DNA of 24,796 nt from JAIPAH01 sp964345255 (GTDB lineage: Bacteria > Bacteroidota > Bacteroidia > Bacteroidales > JAIPAH01), in assembly GCA_964345255.1 (NCBI GenBank), contig CAYFQK010000014.1, forward strand, positions 1 to 24,796, read 5' to 3'. Positions within the stretch are counted from its first letter, which is position 1. The number at the start of each line of letters is the position of its first letter. Shown one piece after another: positions 16,075 through 24,437 of this stretch. The notes beneath the pieces were generated by a model. The model worked only from the letters and a program-made list of their open reading frames with translations, was not told where the DNA came from and searched no databases. The translations under genes and the position numbers were made by a program.

Positions 16075-16560
16075 TTAAATCACTTTATCCATGCTGCCTA
16101 TATAACTCCTCAAGGCCTTTCTGGCCCTGTATATGTAAACCTTCACCTGTGATTCGCTCAGGTTTGTTATTTCTCCTATTTCTTTATAGTTGTATCCTTC
16201 ATAGTCCCTTAGCAAAACCACATGTTTTTGCTGTTCGGGAAGTGTTTCTACAGCCCGGCTCAGCACCTCCATTAAATCGGAATAATTCGCATGCTCCGGG
16301 TGATGTTGTTCGGTGACCTGCTCCATGGACGACAGTCTGTTGCTTTTCCTTAGCCGGTCGATCATTGTGTGATAGGCTGTAGTGAAGAGGTAAGAGCGGG
16401 CTTTTGTATACTGAATAGAGTTTACCCTCTCCCACATCCGGGTATAGCTTTCCTGAACGATATCCCTGGCCTCATCCTCATCCCTGAGATTTTTGAGAAT
16501 GAACCGGTAAATCCCGTCAGAAAAATCATCTACGCAGCTGTTGTATTCTTCGACTGTCAT
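16075..16560 (-). CDS. ECF-subfamily RNA polymerase sigma-70 factor
   Basis: This 161-residue ECF sigma factor shows region 2 at about 10-75 (IYRFILKNLRDEDEARDIVQ, RSYLFTTAYHTMIDRLRK), which binds core polymerase and the -10 element. Region 4 lies at about 105-155 (LPEQQKHVVLLRDYEGYNYK, LSESQVKVYIYRARKAL) and is the -35-binding helix-turn-helix. There is no region 1 or 3, as expected. The start ATG follows AAAAAAAGG closely. The next gene begins 2 nt after the stop, so the two are translationally linked. An ECF-type promoter upstream implies autoregulation. The inducing signal is unknown; the downstream GIN/barrel gene suggests envelope state. Confidence 0.92.
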   Translation of the reverse strand: MTVEEYNSCVDDFSDGIYRFILKNLRDEDEARDIVQESYTRMWERVNSIQYTKARSYLFTTAYHTMIDRLRKSNRLSSMEQVTEQHHPEHANYSDLMEVLSRAVETLPEQQKHVVLLRDYEGYNYKEIGEITNLSESQVKVYIYRARKALRSYIGSMDKVI

Positions 16561-16586
16561 CCTTTTTTTCAGTCGTTTATAAGTGT

Positions 16587-16612
16587 GACGCGATAATGCG
16601 AATTTTGTTACA
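16587..16612 (-). promoter_or_regulatory. ECF-sigma-type promoter of the sigma gene (autoregulation)
   Basis: On the minus strand TGTAAC (16612-16607), a 16-nt spacer and CGTC (16590-16587) fit the ECF consensus. The start codon lies 26 nt downstream. It shares TTGTAACA and CGTCA with the element before the GIN/barrel gene, so the two probably answer to the same sigma factor. Confidence 0.7.
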
Positions 16613-16700
16613 AGGTAGTAAAAATATTTTGTGAAGGAAATCTAACCCTCCTAAAATGGTTTCATTTCCGGGAGTATGTAAAGAACTTTCGGTATTAAAT

Positions 16701-17429
16701 CTACCGGCTATAGCCAAACCAGGCCATCTCTTTACCGGCGATTTCCCAGAATTGTTCTTTCCATCTTTTCGGCCAGTCGCGGTATTTTGGGAAGAACTCG
16801 TGCTTGTTTTTGTTCACCGGACGCTTCAGAAGCTGTTGCACCTTTTCCTGGCTGTAATCAATATCTTCAAATTGAGACAGTATTTTCCTTATTTCTTTTC
16901 CATCCTGTTGTTTGAAAATGTCTTCATACCTTATGAGCAAATCGGGATTCTGCTGAAAAGCATGATTATTAACTGTTTTCCAATACCAGGCCAGCTTTTG
17001 GAGTGGATTCCACTGTTCCCAGTTGTTTTGGGCTTCCCTGTCCCTGGTGTCAAACGGTGTGATATGATCATTGGTAATATAGCGGTACCGGTTCAGCCAT
17101 GAGGTAACCACATCCCTCCCATCACGGACAATATGAAAAACAAGCGCTTCCGGAAAAGCTTCCCTTATCACCGGAATAGAGGCGAAAAGGTGATAGTTGG
17201 TTTCTACATACCACTCTTCTGCATGCTTGCGGTGTTGAAGTATTCGGGGCATTTTAAAATAATAGACATCGTAAAAGTTAAACTTACCACTCATATTTTT
17301 CCTGGCGCGGCGCCTAAAGGCCGGTTTGGGTTCGTGGACACTCCAGGCGTTGTCTACAGCTTCGTTAAAAAGGGTAGTAAAAAAATCGGTGCCTGTGCGG
17401 CCTGTGGATGTTATAAAAGCTGCTTTCAT
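16701..17429 (-). CDS. Sulfotransferase-family protein
   Basis: This 242-residue protein would transfer sulfate from PAPS to an acceptor. The 5'-phosphosulfate-binding loop is TSTGRTGTDFF (residues 8-18). The 3'-phosphate-binding motif is FHIVRDGRDVVTSWL, in mid-protein. A His-Glu-Pro motif follows the PSB helix (WSVHEPKP). There is no signal peptide or membrane helix, so it is cytosolic. Its length fits small bacterial sulfotransferases. It starts 22 nt after the lepA stop, on the same strand, and is probably cotranscribed. No PAPS-synthesis genes (cysD, cysN, cysC) are visible here. The acceptor is unknown; a cell-surface glycan or lipid is plausible. Confidence 0.82.
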   Translation of the reverse strand: MKAAFITSTGRTGTDFFTTLFNEAVDNAWSVHEPKPAFRRRARKNMSGKFNFYDVYYFKMPRILQHRKHAEEWYVETNYHLFASIPVIREAFPEALVFHIVRDGRDVVTSWLNRYRYITNDHITPFDTRDREAQNNWEQWNPLQKLAWYWKTVNNHAFQQNPDLLIRYEDIFKQQDGKEIRKILSQFEDIDYSQEKVQQLLKRPVNKNKHEFFPKYRDWPKRWKEQFWEIAGKEMAWFGYSR

Positions 17430-17451
17430 AATTTAAAGCAATCTACCGGAT

Positions 17452-19272
17452 TTATTTATTGTCATCAAGCTTTAATACAGCAAGAAATGCCGATTGCGGG
17501 ACGTCGATATTGCCCACCTGACGCATCTTTTTCTTACCCTTCTTTTGTTTTTCCAGAAGCTTACGCTTTCGCGTGATGTCGCCCCCATAACACTTCGCTG
17601 TAACATCTTTCCGCAACGCCTTTACTGTTTCCCGGGCGATGATTTTAGAACCTATGGCCGCCTGAATGGCCACATCAAATTGCTGCCGAGGAATAAGCTC
17701 TTTAAGCTTCTGACACATTTTACGTCCCAGGCTATAGGCATTGTCAGTGTGAGTAAGTGTCGACAATGCATCCACACTATCTCCATTGAGGAGGATATCA
17801 AGCCTTACCAGCTTTGAAGGCTTATAGTCCGAAACATAGTAATCCAATGAAGCATACCCGCGGGACACACTTTTCAGTTTATCATAAAAATCGAAAACGA
17901 TTTCCGCCAGAGGCATGTCAAAGGACAATTCAACCCTTTTATCGGTAAGATAAACCTGATTTTTGACCACCCCGCGCTTATCAATGCAAAGCTTCATGAT
18001 GCCCCCAACATACTCGGCCCTGGATAAAATGGTGGCGTGGATATAGGGTTCCTTGATGTAGTCAACTTGACTGGGATCGGGCAAACCGGAGGGATTATCC
18101 ACTTCCAGCTCTTCTCCTTCCGTTGTATAGACTTTATAGGAGACGTTCGGTACGGTAGTAATCACGTCCATATCGAACTCCCTGTCGAGCCGTTCCTGGA
18201 TAATCTCCATATGCAGAAGCCCCAAAAAGCCTGCCCGGAAACCAAAGCCAAGAGCCGCGGAGGACTCAGGCTGATAAGTGAGGGACGCATCATTGAGCTG
18301 CAATCGCTCTAAAGAATTCCGCAGATCCTCGTAATCATCTGCATCTACCGGATAAATCCCTGCAAATACCATAGGCTGCGGCACTGCAAAACCTGATACC
18401 GCTTTATCGCAGGGTTTAGCGTAATGAGTAATGGTGTCGCCAACTTTTACCTCTTTCGAATATTTAATACCGGAGATGATATATCCCACATCGCCTGCTG
18501 ACAACTCTTTTTTCTCAATTTGTTTAAGCTTTAACACTCCAATCTCATCCGCACCATAATCTTTACCCGTATTAACAAACTTGACATGATCATTTTTCTT
18601 TATCGAGCCATTAAAAACACGGAAATAAGCGTAAATCCCACGGTAGTTATTATAAACAGAATCAAAAATTAATGCCTGCAAAGGGGCAGCAGGATCACCT
18701 GTTGGCGGCGGGACTTTATTGATAATATCATCCAGAATATTCTCCACACCGTGTCCGGTTTTGCCGCTGGCTTCTATGATATCCTCCCTTTCGCAACCAA
18801 TCAGCTCCACTATTTGGTCCTTGATTTCTTCGGGGTTGGCCTGGGGAAGATCCATCTTATTTAGTACGGGAATAATCTCCAGTTCATACTCAACAGCGAT
18901 ATAGAGGTTAGAAATTGTTTGGGCCTGAATACCCTGCGTGGCATCAACCACAAGAAGCGTTCCCTCGCAGGCAGCGATAGAACGGGAGACCTCGTATGAA
19001 AAATCGACGTGCCCGGGCGTATCGATCAGATTTAGCTTATACCATTCGCCCTGATATTTGTAGTCCATCTGGATGGCATGGCTTTTAATCGTGATGCCAC
19101 GTTCCCTTTCCAAATCCATATCATCCAGTAATTGCTCCTTATAATCACGCTGTGTGACCGTATCGGTCATCAGCAACATGCGATCGGCCAGCGTACTCTT
19201 GCCATGGTCGATATGAGCAATAATACTGAAATTACGGATATTCTTCATCTGCTCTTTGGCGTCGTTTGTCAA
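17452..19272 (-). CDS. lepA: Elongation factor 4 (LepA)
   Basis: This 606-residue translational GTPase acts on ribosomes to assist elongation or assembly under stress. The G motifs are AHIDHGKST (G1), RGITIKS (G2), DTPGHVDF (G3) and NKMDLPQA (G4). The EF4-specific C-terminal domain is complete (YGGDITRKRKLLEKQKKGKK, GNIDVPQSAFLAVL). The reading frame begins at a TTG (19272) 4 nt behind AAGGAGG. The ATG at 19248, closer to the usual LepA N-terminus (MKNIRNFSIIAH), has no such site. The TTG start is therefore preferred, giving eight extra residues (the start, then TNDAKEQ). A sulfotransferase gene follows at 22 nt. Confidence 0.97.
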   Translation of the reverse strand: MTNDAKEQMKNIRNFSIIAHIDHGKSTLADRMLLMTDTVTQRDYKEQLLDDMDLERERGITIKSHAIQMDYKYQGEWYKLNLIDTPGHVDFSYEVSRSIAACEGTLLVVDATQGIQAQTISNLYIAVEYELEIIPVLNKMDLPQANPEEIKDQIVELIGCEREDIIEASGKTGHGVENILDDIINKVPPPTGDPAAPLQALIFDSVYNNYRGIYAYFRVFNGSIKKNDHVKFVNTGKDYGADEIGVLKLKQIEKKELSAGDVGYIISGIKYSKEVKVGDTITHYAKPCDKAVSGFAVPQPMVFAGIYPVDADDYEDLRNSLERLQLNDASLTYQPESSAALGFGFRAGFLGLLHMEIIQERLDREFDMDVITTVPNVSYKVYTTEGEELEVDNPSGLPDPSQVDYIKEPYIHATILSRAEYVGGIMKLCIDKRGVVKNQVYLTDKRVELSFDMPLAEIVFDFYDKLKSVSRGYASLDYYVSDYKPSKLVRLDILLNGDSVDALSTLTHTDNAYSLGRKMCQKLKELIPRQQFDVAIQAAIGSKIIARETVKALRKDVTAKCYGGDITRKRKLLEKQKKGKKKMRQVGNIDVPQSAFLAVLKLDDNK

Positions 19273-19276
19273 GTCT

Positions 19277-19283
19277 CCTCCTT
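19277..19283 (-). promoter_or_regulatory. Strong Shine-Dalgarno deciding the TTG start of lepA
   Basis: AAGGAGG sits 4 nt before the TTG at 19272, against about 28 nt before the alternative ATG at 19248. Most other genes in the window have weak or no Shine-Dalgarno, so it stands out. Confidence 0.7.
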
Positions 19284-19298
19284 GTATTAAATTTTCTG

Positions 19299-19306
19299 CA
19301 AAAATA
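19299..19306 (-). promoter_or_regulatory. -7 element of lepA
   Basis: TATTTTTG on the minus strand matches TAnnTTTG and lies 26 nt before the TTG start. I see no clear -33 TTG partner. Confidence 0.45.
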
Positions 19307-19459
19307 AGATTTAAAGCGGTGATTTCATAGATTGTAAAACGAATAACTACGAATTATGCCTGCTATCCAATTTTCAGAACGATAAGCTTTTGGAGTCGGG
19401 GAGAAATTTGAAGGAGGCTATATCCTAGATTTTAATGTGGAATATTAGCTTTGATGTAA

Positions 19460-19642
19460 TTAGTGTCTTTCCATAAAGTTAAGAGAAAATGAAAACCTAA
19501 AACAACCTATTTGACTGAGAGACTCATCCAGTTTTTCAATAAAATCATTCTTTATTTGAACAGACCACTCTTCTTCAAGATATTCGAGCAAAACTGAAAG
19601 TTTTTTCTCCGCTGTTGCAGAGAGCTTTATTTTTCGGTTCAT
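19460..19642 (-). pseudogene. C-terminally truncated ParE/RelE-type toxin
   Basis: The 60-residue product begins like a RelE/ParE toxin: basic start, KLSATAEKKLSVLLEYLEEE, then the IKNDFIEKLDESLSQIG helix. It stops after about 60 residues, where complete ParE-type toxins run to about 95-100. The strands that carry the substrate face are missing. Neither alternative frame downstream of position 19500 restores the usual (R)KxxVT-LYYRI type strands, so a simple one-base frameshift does not explain it. The stop of the upstream antitoxin and the start of this gene overlap by one base (TAATG), as in intact operons. It is probably inactive as a toxin. It might still bind the antitoxin. Confidence 0.65.
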
Positions 19643-19869
19643 TACCTGTAATTCTTCATGAATCCCTCATAATCAGCAATCTCACCATCTTCTATCTCTC
19701 GTATACCCTTTTTTATTTCCTCTTTCTGTTTTTGGGATAAGTGATTCCAAAAGTCATCTTCCAATTCCATCTCAAAAATTTTTCGTTTAGAAGCTAATAG
19801 CCGGGGGTTATCCGTCTCAAGGACCTGCTTCATTATTCGTAATTTTTCAGCCTGTATATTCATCGTCAT
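19642..19869 (-). CDS. Antitoxin of a ParE/RelE-type toxin-antitoxin system
   Basis: This 75-residue protein has an N-terminal helical part (EKLRIMKQVLETDNPRLL), a variable acidic middle, and LSQKQKEEIKKGIREIEDGE near the C-terminus. The last segment is the toxin-wrapping helix typical of short Bacteroidota antitoxins paired with ParE-like toxins. It has no helix-turn-helix of its own that I can see. Start codons at 19869 and 19863 are both possible, and a -7 element (TAAATTTG) is only about 10 nt upstream, which favours a very short leader. It overlaps the truncated toxin gene by one base. Confidence 0.6.
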   Translation of the reverse strand: MTMNIQAEKLRIMKQVLETDNPRLLASKRKIFEMELEDDFWNHLSQKQKEEIKKGIREIEDGEIADYEGFMKNYR

Positions 19870-19879
19870 ACTTTTATTA

Positions 19880-19887
19880 CAAATTTA
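19880..19887 (-). promoter_or_regulatory. -7 element of the toxin-antitoxin operon
   Basis: TAAATTTG on the minus strand matches TAnnTTTG, placing the transcription start within a few bases of the antitoxin ATG. The -33 element is not clear. Confidence 0.4.
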
Positions 19888-20074
19888 CCGAATTTCTAAC
19901 TAATAATAAACATTCCATTAATAAGCGTGTATTTGAATCGGTATTGGCCGCATGAGATGAGGGAGAAATATCAAACTTAGTGACTCGTCCTGATTTTTGT
20001 TTACTTGTCTTGTACTTATTTTAGGACAAGTCACTTACAAACAAAAAAACCTAAACACCTAAACACTTATTCTC

Positions 20075-23000
20075 CTACACCGTCTTCACCTCCGTCTTGT
20101 CGGTCGGGTACTGGCCCTGGTAGATATTACCGGTATTCCCGTCAATGGCCACTTCATCGCCGGTTTTAAAGGTGTATTGTCCGAGAGTGGCTGTTTTCTT
20201 TTCTTCATCCACCTGCAATGCAGAAGAATTAACCACACAAGTTTTCCCGAGCCTCACGGCGGTAACGGCCGCGTGGGACGTAGCGCCGCCTTTGGCAGTG
20301 AGCAGGCCATTGCATTCAAAAATCATGTCAATGTCATCCGGAACGGTATCAGGACGCACTAAAATGAGGTTCTGGTTGGGGTATTTTTTTCGAAGGGTTG
20401 CCAGGTCTTTACGGTCAAAGGCAATAATGCCGTTCATGGCCCCTCCGCCAATACCCGTCCCTCTGCCTGCCAGCTTCATCTCATCTTTCCGGGTGGTAAA
20501 GATTTTGATGATGTCAGGCTGCTTAATATCCTGGTCGCGGGTCTGAAGGATGTATAAATCTGAGGGGTCGGCAGACTCGAAGGTGAATTCGATCTCCTGG
20601 GGATTATACCCCTGATTTTCGGTAAGTTCAGTAGCAATATCGTGGATGCGTTTGTAAATCTGCGGCATCATCTCCTGCAGAGATTCTTCGGGGAGCTGGT
20701 TCTGTTTTCGCTGGGTTTTCCCCACGGGATGCACGTTGACCAATCCACCCACAATATCTTCACCCTGGCTGTTGAGGCTGAAATCGCCGTACAGATGCAC
20801 TCCCGGTCGCTGGCGGTTGGGATTCTGGGTAAAGACCACCCCTGTTCCTGAATCCAGGTTCATGTTGCCCAGCTTCATCTCCTGTATGATAGCCGCCGTA
20901 CCCCACTCGTCAGCAATCTGGAGGTGATCACGATACACCTGGGCCCGGTCGGAAGACCAGGAGTCAAACACAAAAAGAATGGACGTTTTAAGCTGCTCAA
21001 AGACATCCTCCTCAAAGGTGACACCGTTTTCCCTGAGTACCTCTTTGTAGGTGAATGCCATTTCACGCATGTGTTGTGGCTTGAATTCCACCTTAAGTTT
21101 TACCCCGTATTTTTCTTTGTAGTCAATCATGATCTGGTCGAACGTATCGCGGCTAATGCCGTGAAACATACCCCAGGATTGCAGGAGCCTGCGGTAACAA
21201 TCCCATGAGGTCCACGCAAAGTTGGGCTGGCGGCTAAGCTTTTCGGTCAGCTCGTCGTTCATTCCCACATTCAGAAAAGTATCCATCGCCCCGGGCATTG
21301 AAATGGCTGTTCCTGAACGTACAGATAACAAAAGCGGACGGGTGGGATCGCCAAACCGTTTCCTGGTAAAGCGCTCCACCCTGCCGATACCCCATCTCAA
21401 CTGAGCTTCCAGCTCATGCCGTATGACGGGGTGGTTCATAATGGTGTTTATGCGTCTGAACACCTCGGTGGTTACAACAAACCCCGGCGGAACAGGCAAA
21501 TTAGCCAGGTAAAGCTTTTTCAAAAAGTAGGCCTTGGAACCCAGGAAGACCTGGTTGTCCAGGGCTGGTGTTTCGCGGTATAGCGGACTAATAGACATGT
21601 CAGAGTTATACGTCATAATATCAGGTATCCACTCCGGTTTGATGTTATCAATCATTTCGCGGAGCGATCCTAAAATGCGGGAGATGAAATTATCCAGCGG
21701 TTGCACCAGGAAAGCGCTGGCAATAATTTCTCTGAAAAATTTCTCTGACTTTTCGCTTATCAGCCGGTTTTGTTCCTTTTGTTCCAGCTTCCCTTCCGGG
21801 TCGAAAAGCTGCGGGACAATGCGGTTGAGGGGATATTCGTATGACTTGAGGAAATATTTGCTGATAACTTTTTTAACATCCTCTGCCATAAACTGAAAGA
21901 TGTTGATGTATTGCTCCAGTGAGAAACTCCGGGAGGTGAGGCTGTATTTCAGCATCGACAGGTTGGAATTGAAAGCCTGGCTGGTGATGCCGTCCAGCTC
22001 CAGCCCTTCGCGAAAAAAGTCCAGGATCTTGTAGATATTCTGTAGTTTCTTGTTGGAGATATAGTCCAGGTTGATGTTTTGCACCACTTTTTCCATCAGG
22101 CGGGTGGCAATGCGTTCCAGGCGGAAGGTGAGGCCCAGCGCCTCGAACTTAGGCTCGCGGTACATCCCGTACATCGACGGAATCCCTATGGCGATGTGGC
22201 GCTTGTGATAAATATTCTCCCACCCCTCAGAAGTTTCATCCGTAAAGATGACGTTTTTGAATTGCTCCATGAAATGGTATATGAGCCGCAGCGACTGTTC
22301 AAAGTTTTCCGCTTTTAAAGCGCGGTCAAACTCCTCTACCTCCTCTTTTTTTAAAGCAGTCTGCTGGCGTAGCATCGGAATGATATCTACTGTGTCAAAA
22401 GAGTATTTCTCTTTCAGAAAAGCATACAGGCGATGAATTTCCCGCAAGCGCAACTTATCTTTTTCATTGGAGATATCCTCCGGTATCTCTTCTATGAGGG
22501 CATTGAATTCCTCCTGCGAAGTGTTGAGCAATTCGTCCACATGGCAATCCTTGTCCTTGCACAGATGCCTTACCATTTGATGTATCCATTTAAAATACTC
22601 ACCATCCGTATCAATGGCCTCATAAACATCCTGTGGAAGAAAATCTTTCAATTTTTCTTTATTGCCATCATACCAAAAAGCAAACACTTTACGCGTCAGT
22701 CCGATGAGCGTATTGTTGCTCTCGGTGTGTACCTGCTTTCGCAGAAAATGCACCAGGCGGTCCTGACGTTTGTAAATTTCGTCCATCGAAGTGGTGGTAT
22801 CTCTGATTTCACCTTCGGCCCCGATTTCGTTAAAATAGACCGGAAAAATACGTGTGAGCTGCTTCACCTTTTTGTAATAAGGAGAAATGTTCGAGTTAAG
22901 GATTTTGGTGATTTCACGCTGGAAAAGATCGGTGTCGCTAATAAAAATCCCTCCGAGACGGAGATTAACGATGAGCGAGGAAAGCAACTTTTCCATAATC

Positions 23001-24184
23001 GACTGTGAATATTCGATTAGCTCAAGCCATACACGGATATTTTTGATATGATTCTGGTTAACACTAAGCTGCCACTCCTCGTTAACGTAAACCACACCCG
23101 GCGATTCAAAACCAAAATCAATCAGCTTTTTCTCGAAATAGTTGATAAGGCTTTTATCTTCAGAATAGTCCCTGTCGATTACCTTTTTACCCAAAGTAAG
23201 GATAATGTCGAGCACCGACGAGATGTGCGGGTCGCGCATATCCTGGCATAGCTCAAACATCTGATCGATAAAGCCGGTCAGATTTTCGTTATCCACTTCC
23301 CCGGTGGCATCGCGAAGCATTTTGTTGATATTCCAGATAAGGCGCTCCTGGTAGTTGCGCATACCGGGCAGTTGAAGGAGATAAAAGATATAATAAAACT
23401 TTTCGATAAATGACGGAAGCTCGGAGACAAACCCCTCAAACTTTCCGGCGATTTCATCAAAGCCGTCGACTTCGGCAAGCTCGCTGAAAGCCCCGGCGCT
23501 CTCGATTTGATGTGTAACATCCGAGAGGTAATTATACACAAAGTTTTCAAGCTTCTTTCCGGTTTTTGCCGAAAGTTTTCCCGAATTTCTGCTGAGCCAG
23601 TCATGCGTTTGTGCAGTCTCCTGCCAGTAGTTGATATTTTGTTTCAGAATACTGCGGTATAATAAAACGGCATGCTCGTCAAATTGGCCGGATCGCATCA
23701 GCTTTTCCAGGTTTTTTCTGAACATGTCTGTACTTCGTATAAAGGCATCCGGATGGTTTTCGAGTCCCTCCTGCAGGATGTCCAGACTTTTATCTATAAG
23801 TTTTGTGTAAGATTGTTCAAGGGCTTTAACATTAAATTCGAGTAAATTGCGCACGAGAATCTTTACCAGGTCGTCCTTCAGCTCCTCCAGCAGCAGCTTC
23901 CGGTGAAGATTCAGTATGGTCTCAAAAGCATAGCCCGGCTCTTGCGCCGCACTGTAAAACCAAAAATCGGAGATCAAAATTTTGCGAAGTTCTTCACTTA
24001 CAAACTTTTTGTTGCACAGAGGGTGATGAAACTCGGTAATGCATTCCTGCGCCCGCTTATGAATACCATAGTATTTTTCTGACAGATCGATGAACGCCTG
24101 ATGATTTTCCGGGATGTGAATATTCTTATACCGTGTCTCGGCAAGATTCGCCTCCAGTGCCTGGGATTTAAAGCCTTTGTCCAT
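20075..24184 (-). CDS. PPDK/PEP-synthase-like phosphotransferase lacking the PEP/pyruvate barrel, with a large unknown N-terminal region
   Basis: This 1369-residue cytosolic protein has about 870 N-terminal residues, helical and charged, that I cannot assign. A PPDK_N-type ATP-grasp domain follows (about 876-1230): GSKAYFLKKLYLANLPVPPG, LLLSVRSGTAISMPGAMDT, WDCYRRLLQSWG, GNMNLDSGTGVVFTQNP, LNSQGEDIVGG and EIEFTFES...ILQTRDQ, with the ATP/metal-binding Glu and Gln kept. A phosphohistidine domain comes last (about 1235-1369) with TAKGGATSHAA; His1304 is the phosphocarrier. The protein ends about 65 residues later, where pyruvate phosphate dikinase would continue for roughly 350 residues into the PEP/pyruvate TIM barrel. 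The phosphoryl group on His1304 must go to another domain or protein. The gene stands alone with a good promoter. Glucan water dikinases have the opposite domain order. Domain identity is sure; the substrate is unknown. Confidence 0.88.
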   Translation of the reverse strand: MDKGFKSQALEANLAETRYKNIHIPENHQAFIDLSEKYYGIHKRAQECITEFHHPLCNKKFVSEELRKILISDFWFYSAAQEPGYAFETILNLHRKLLLEELKDDLVKILVRNLLEFNVKALEQSYTKLIDKSLDILQEGLENHPDAFIRSTDMFRKNLEKLMRSGQFDEHAVLLYRSILKQNINYWQETAQTHDWLSRNSGKLSAKTGKKLENFVYNYLSDVTHQIESAGAFSELAEVDGFDEIAGKFEGFVSELPSFIEKFYYIFYLLQLPGMRNYQERLIWNINKMLRDATGEVDNENLTGFIDQMFELCQDMRDPHISSVLDIILTLGKKVIDRDYSEDKSLINYFEKKLIDFGFESPGVVYVNEEWQLSVNQNHIKNIRVWLELIEYSQSIMEKLLSSLIVNLRLGGIFISDTDLFQREITKILNSNISPYYKKVKQLTRIFPVYFNEIGAEGEIRDTTTSMDEIYKRQDRLVHFLRKQVHTESNNTLIGLTRKVFAFWYDGNKEKLKDFLPQDVYEAIDTDGEYFKWIHQMVRHLCKDKDCHVDELLNTSQEEFNALIEEIPEDISNEKDKLRLREIHRLYAFLKEKYSFDTVDIIPMLRQQTALKKEEVEEFDRALKAENFEQSLRLIYHFMEQFKNVIFTDETSEGWENIYHKRHIAIGIPSMYGMYREPKFEALGLTFRLERIATRLMEKVVQNINLDYISNKKLQNIYKILDFFREGLELDGITSQAFNSNLSMLKYSLTSRSFSLEQYINIFQFMAEDVKKVISKYFLKSYEYPLNRIVPQLFDPEGKLEQKEQNRLISEKSEKFFREIIASAFLVQPLDNFISRILGSLREMIDNIKPEWIPDIMTYNSDMSISPLYRETPALDNQVFLGSKAYFLKKLYLANLPVPPGFVVTTEVFRRINTIMNHPVIRHELEAQLRWGIGRVERFTRKRFGDPTRPLLLSVRSGTAISMPGAMDTFLNVGMNDELTEKLSRQPNFAWTSWDCYRRLLQSWGMFHGISRDTFDQIMIDYKEKYGVKLKVEFKPQHMREMAFTYKEVLRENGVTFEEDVFEQLKTSILFVFDSWSSDRAQVYRDHLQIADEWGTAAIIQEMKLGNMNLDSGTGVVFTQNPNRQRPGVHLYGDFSLNSQGEDIVGGLVNVHPVGKTQRKQNQLPEESLQEMMPQIYKRIHDIATELTENQGYNPQEIEFTFESADPSDLYILQTRDQDIKQPDIIKIFTTRKDEMKLAGRGTGIGGGAMNGIIAFDRKDLATLRKKYPNQNLILVRPDTVPDDIDMIFECNGLLTAKGGATSHAAVTAVRLGKTCVVNSSALQVDEEKKTATLGQYTFKTGDEVAIDGNTGNIYQGQYPTDKTEVKTV

Positions 24185-24208
24185 ATGCTAATATTTTCCT
24201 GTATCCTC

Positions 24209-24240
24209 CAAATGTAGACAATTTGCTGATGCTTTTCAAA
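24209..24240 (-). promoter_or_regulatory. Bacteroidota-type promoter of the PPDK-like gene
   Basis: On the minus strand TTTG (24240-24237) is followed after 20 nt by TACATTTG (24216-24209), a full -33/-7 pair. The ATG lies 24 nt beyond the -7 element. Confidence 0.75.
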
Positions 24241-24437
24241 TGGGTGGGGGAAAATAATGTGAGGGGGAAGATTACGCGAATTATGGCTGATTGTGCGAAG
24301 GACGGAGGCCGTTTGGTCAGGCGGGTTGCAAGCTTACTCAAAACTCGGTCATTTAAAATTAGCGTTCTATAAGTCAGAAATGGCGTTTTCTGAGAGGTAA
24401 CCGGTAGTTCAACCCATTCAGGATTGGGGATTTAGTA
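24241..24437. other. Non-coding stretch with one short hairpin
   Basis: I see no gene here. One hairpin, TCAGAAA paired with TTTCTGA around TGGCGT (24374-24393), is the only structure I can support. The short open frames lack any conserved look. Confidence 0.5.

Noticed and set aside
19380..19500. A frameshifted toxin C-terminus
   Set aside because: I translated the two other minus frames after the truncation. One gives LWKDTNYIKANIPH then stop, the other stops quickly. Neither resembles the missing part of ParE.
20003..20031. ACTTGTC/GACAAGT inverted repeat after the PPDK-like gene as terminator
   Set aside because: The stem is only 7 bp with a 15-nt loop and no T tract on the minus strand, so it is too weak to call.
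20075..20280. The PPDK-like gene as a truncated pseudogene
   Set aside because: The frame is clean over 1369 codons, the His-domain is complete, and no barrel remnant follows in the 205 nt after the stop. The short architecture looks genuine.
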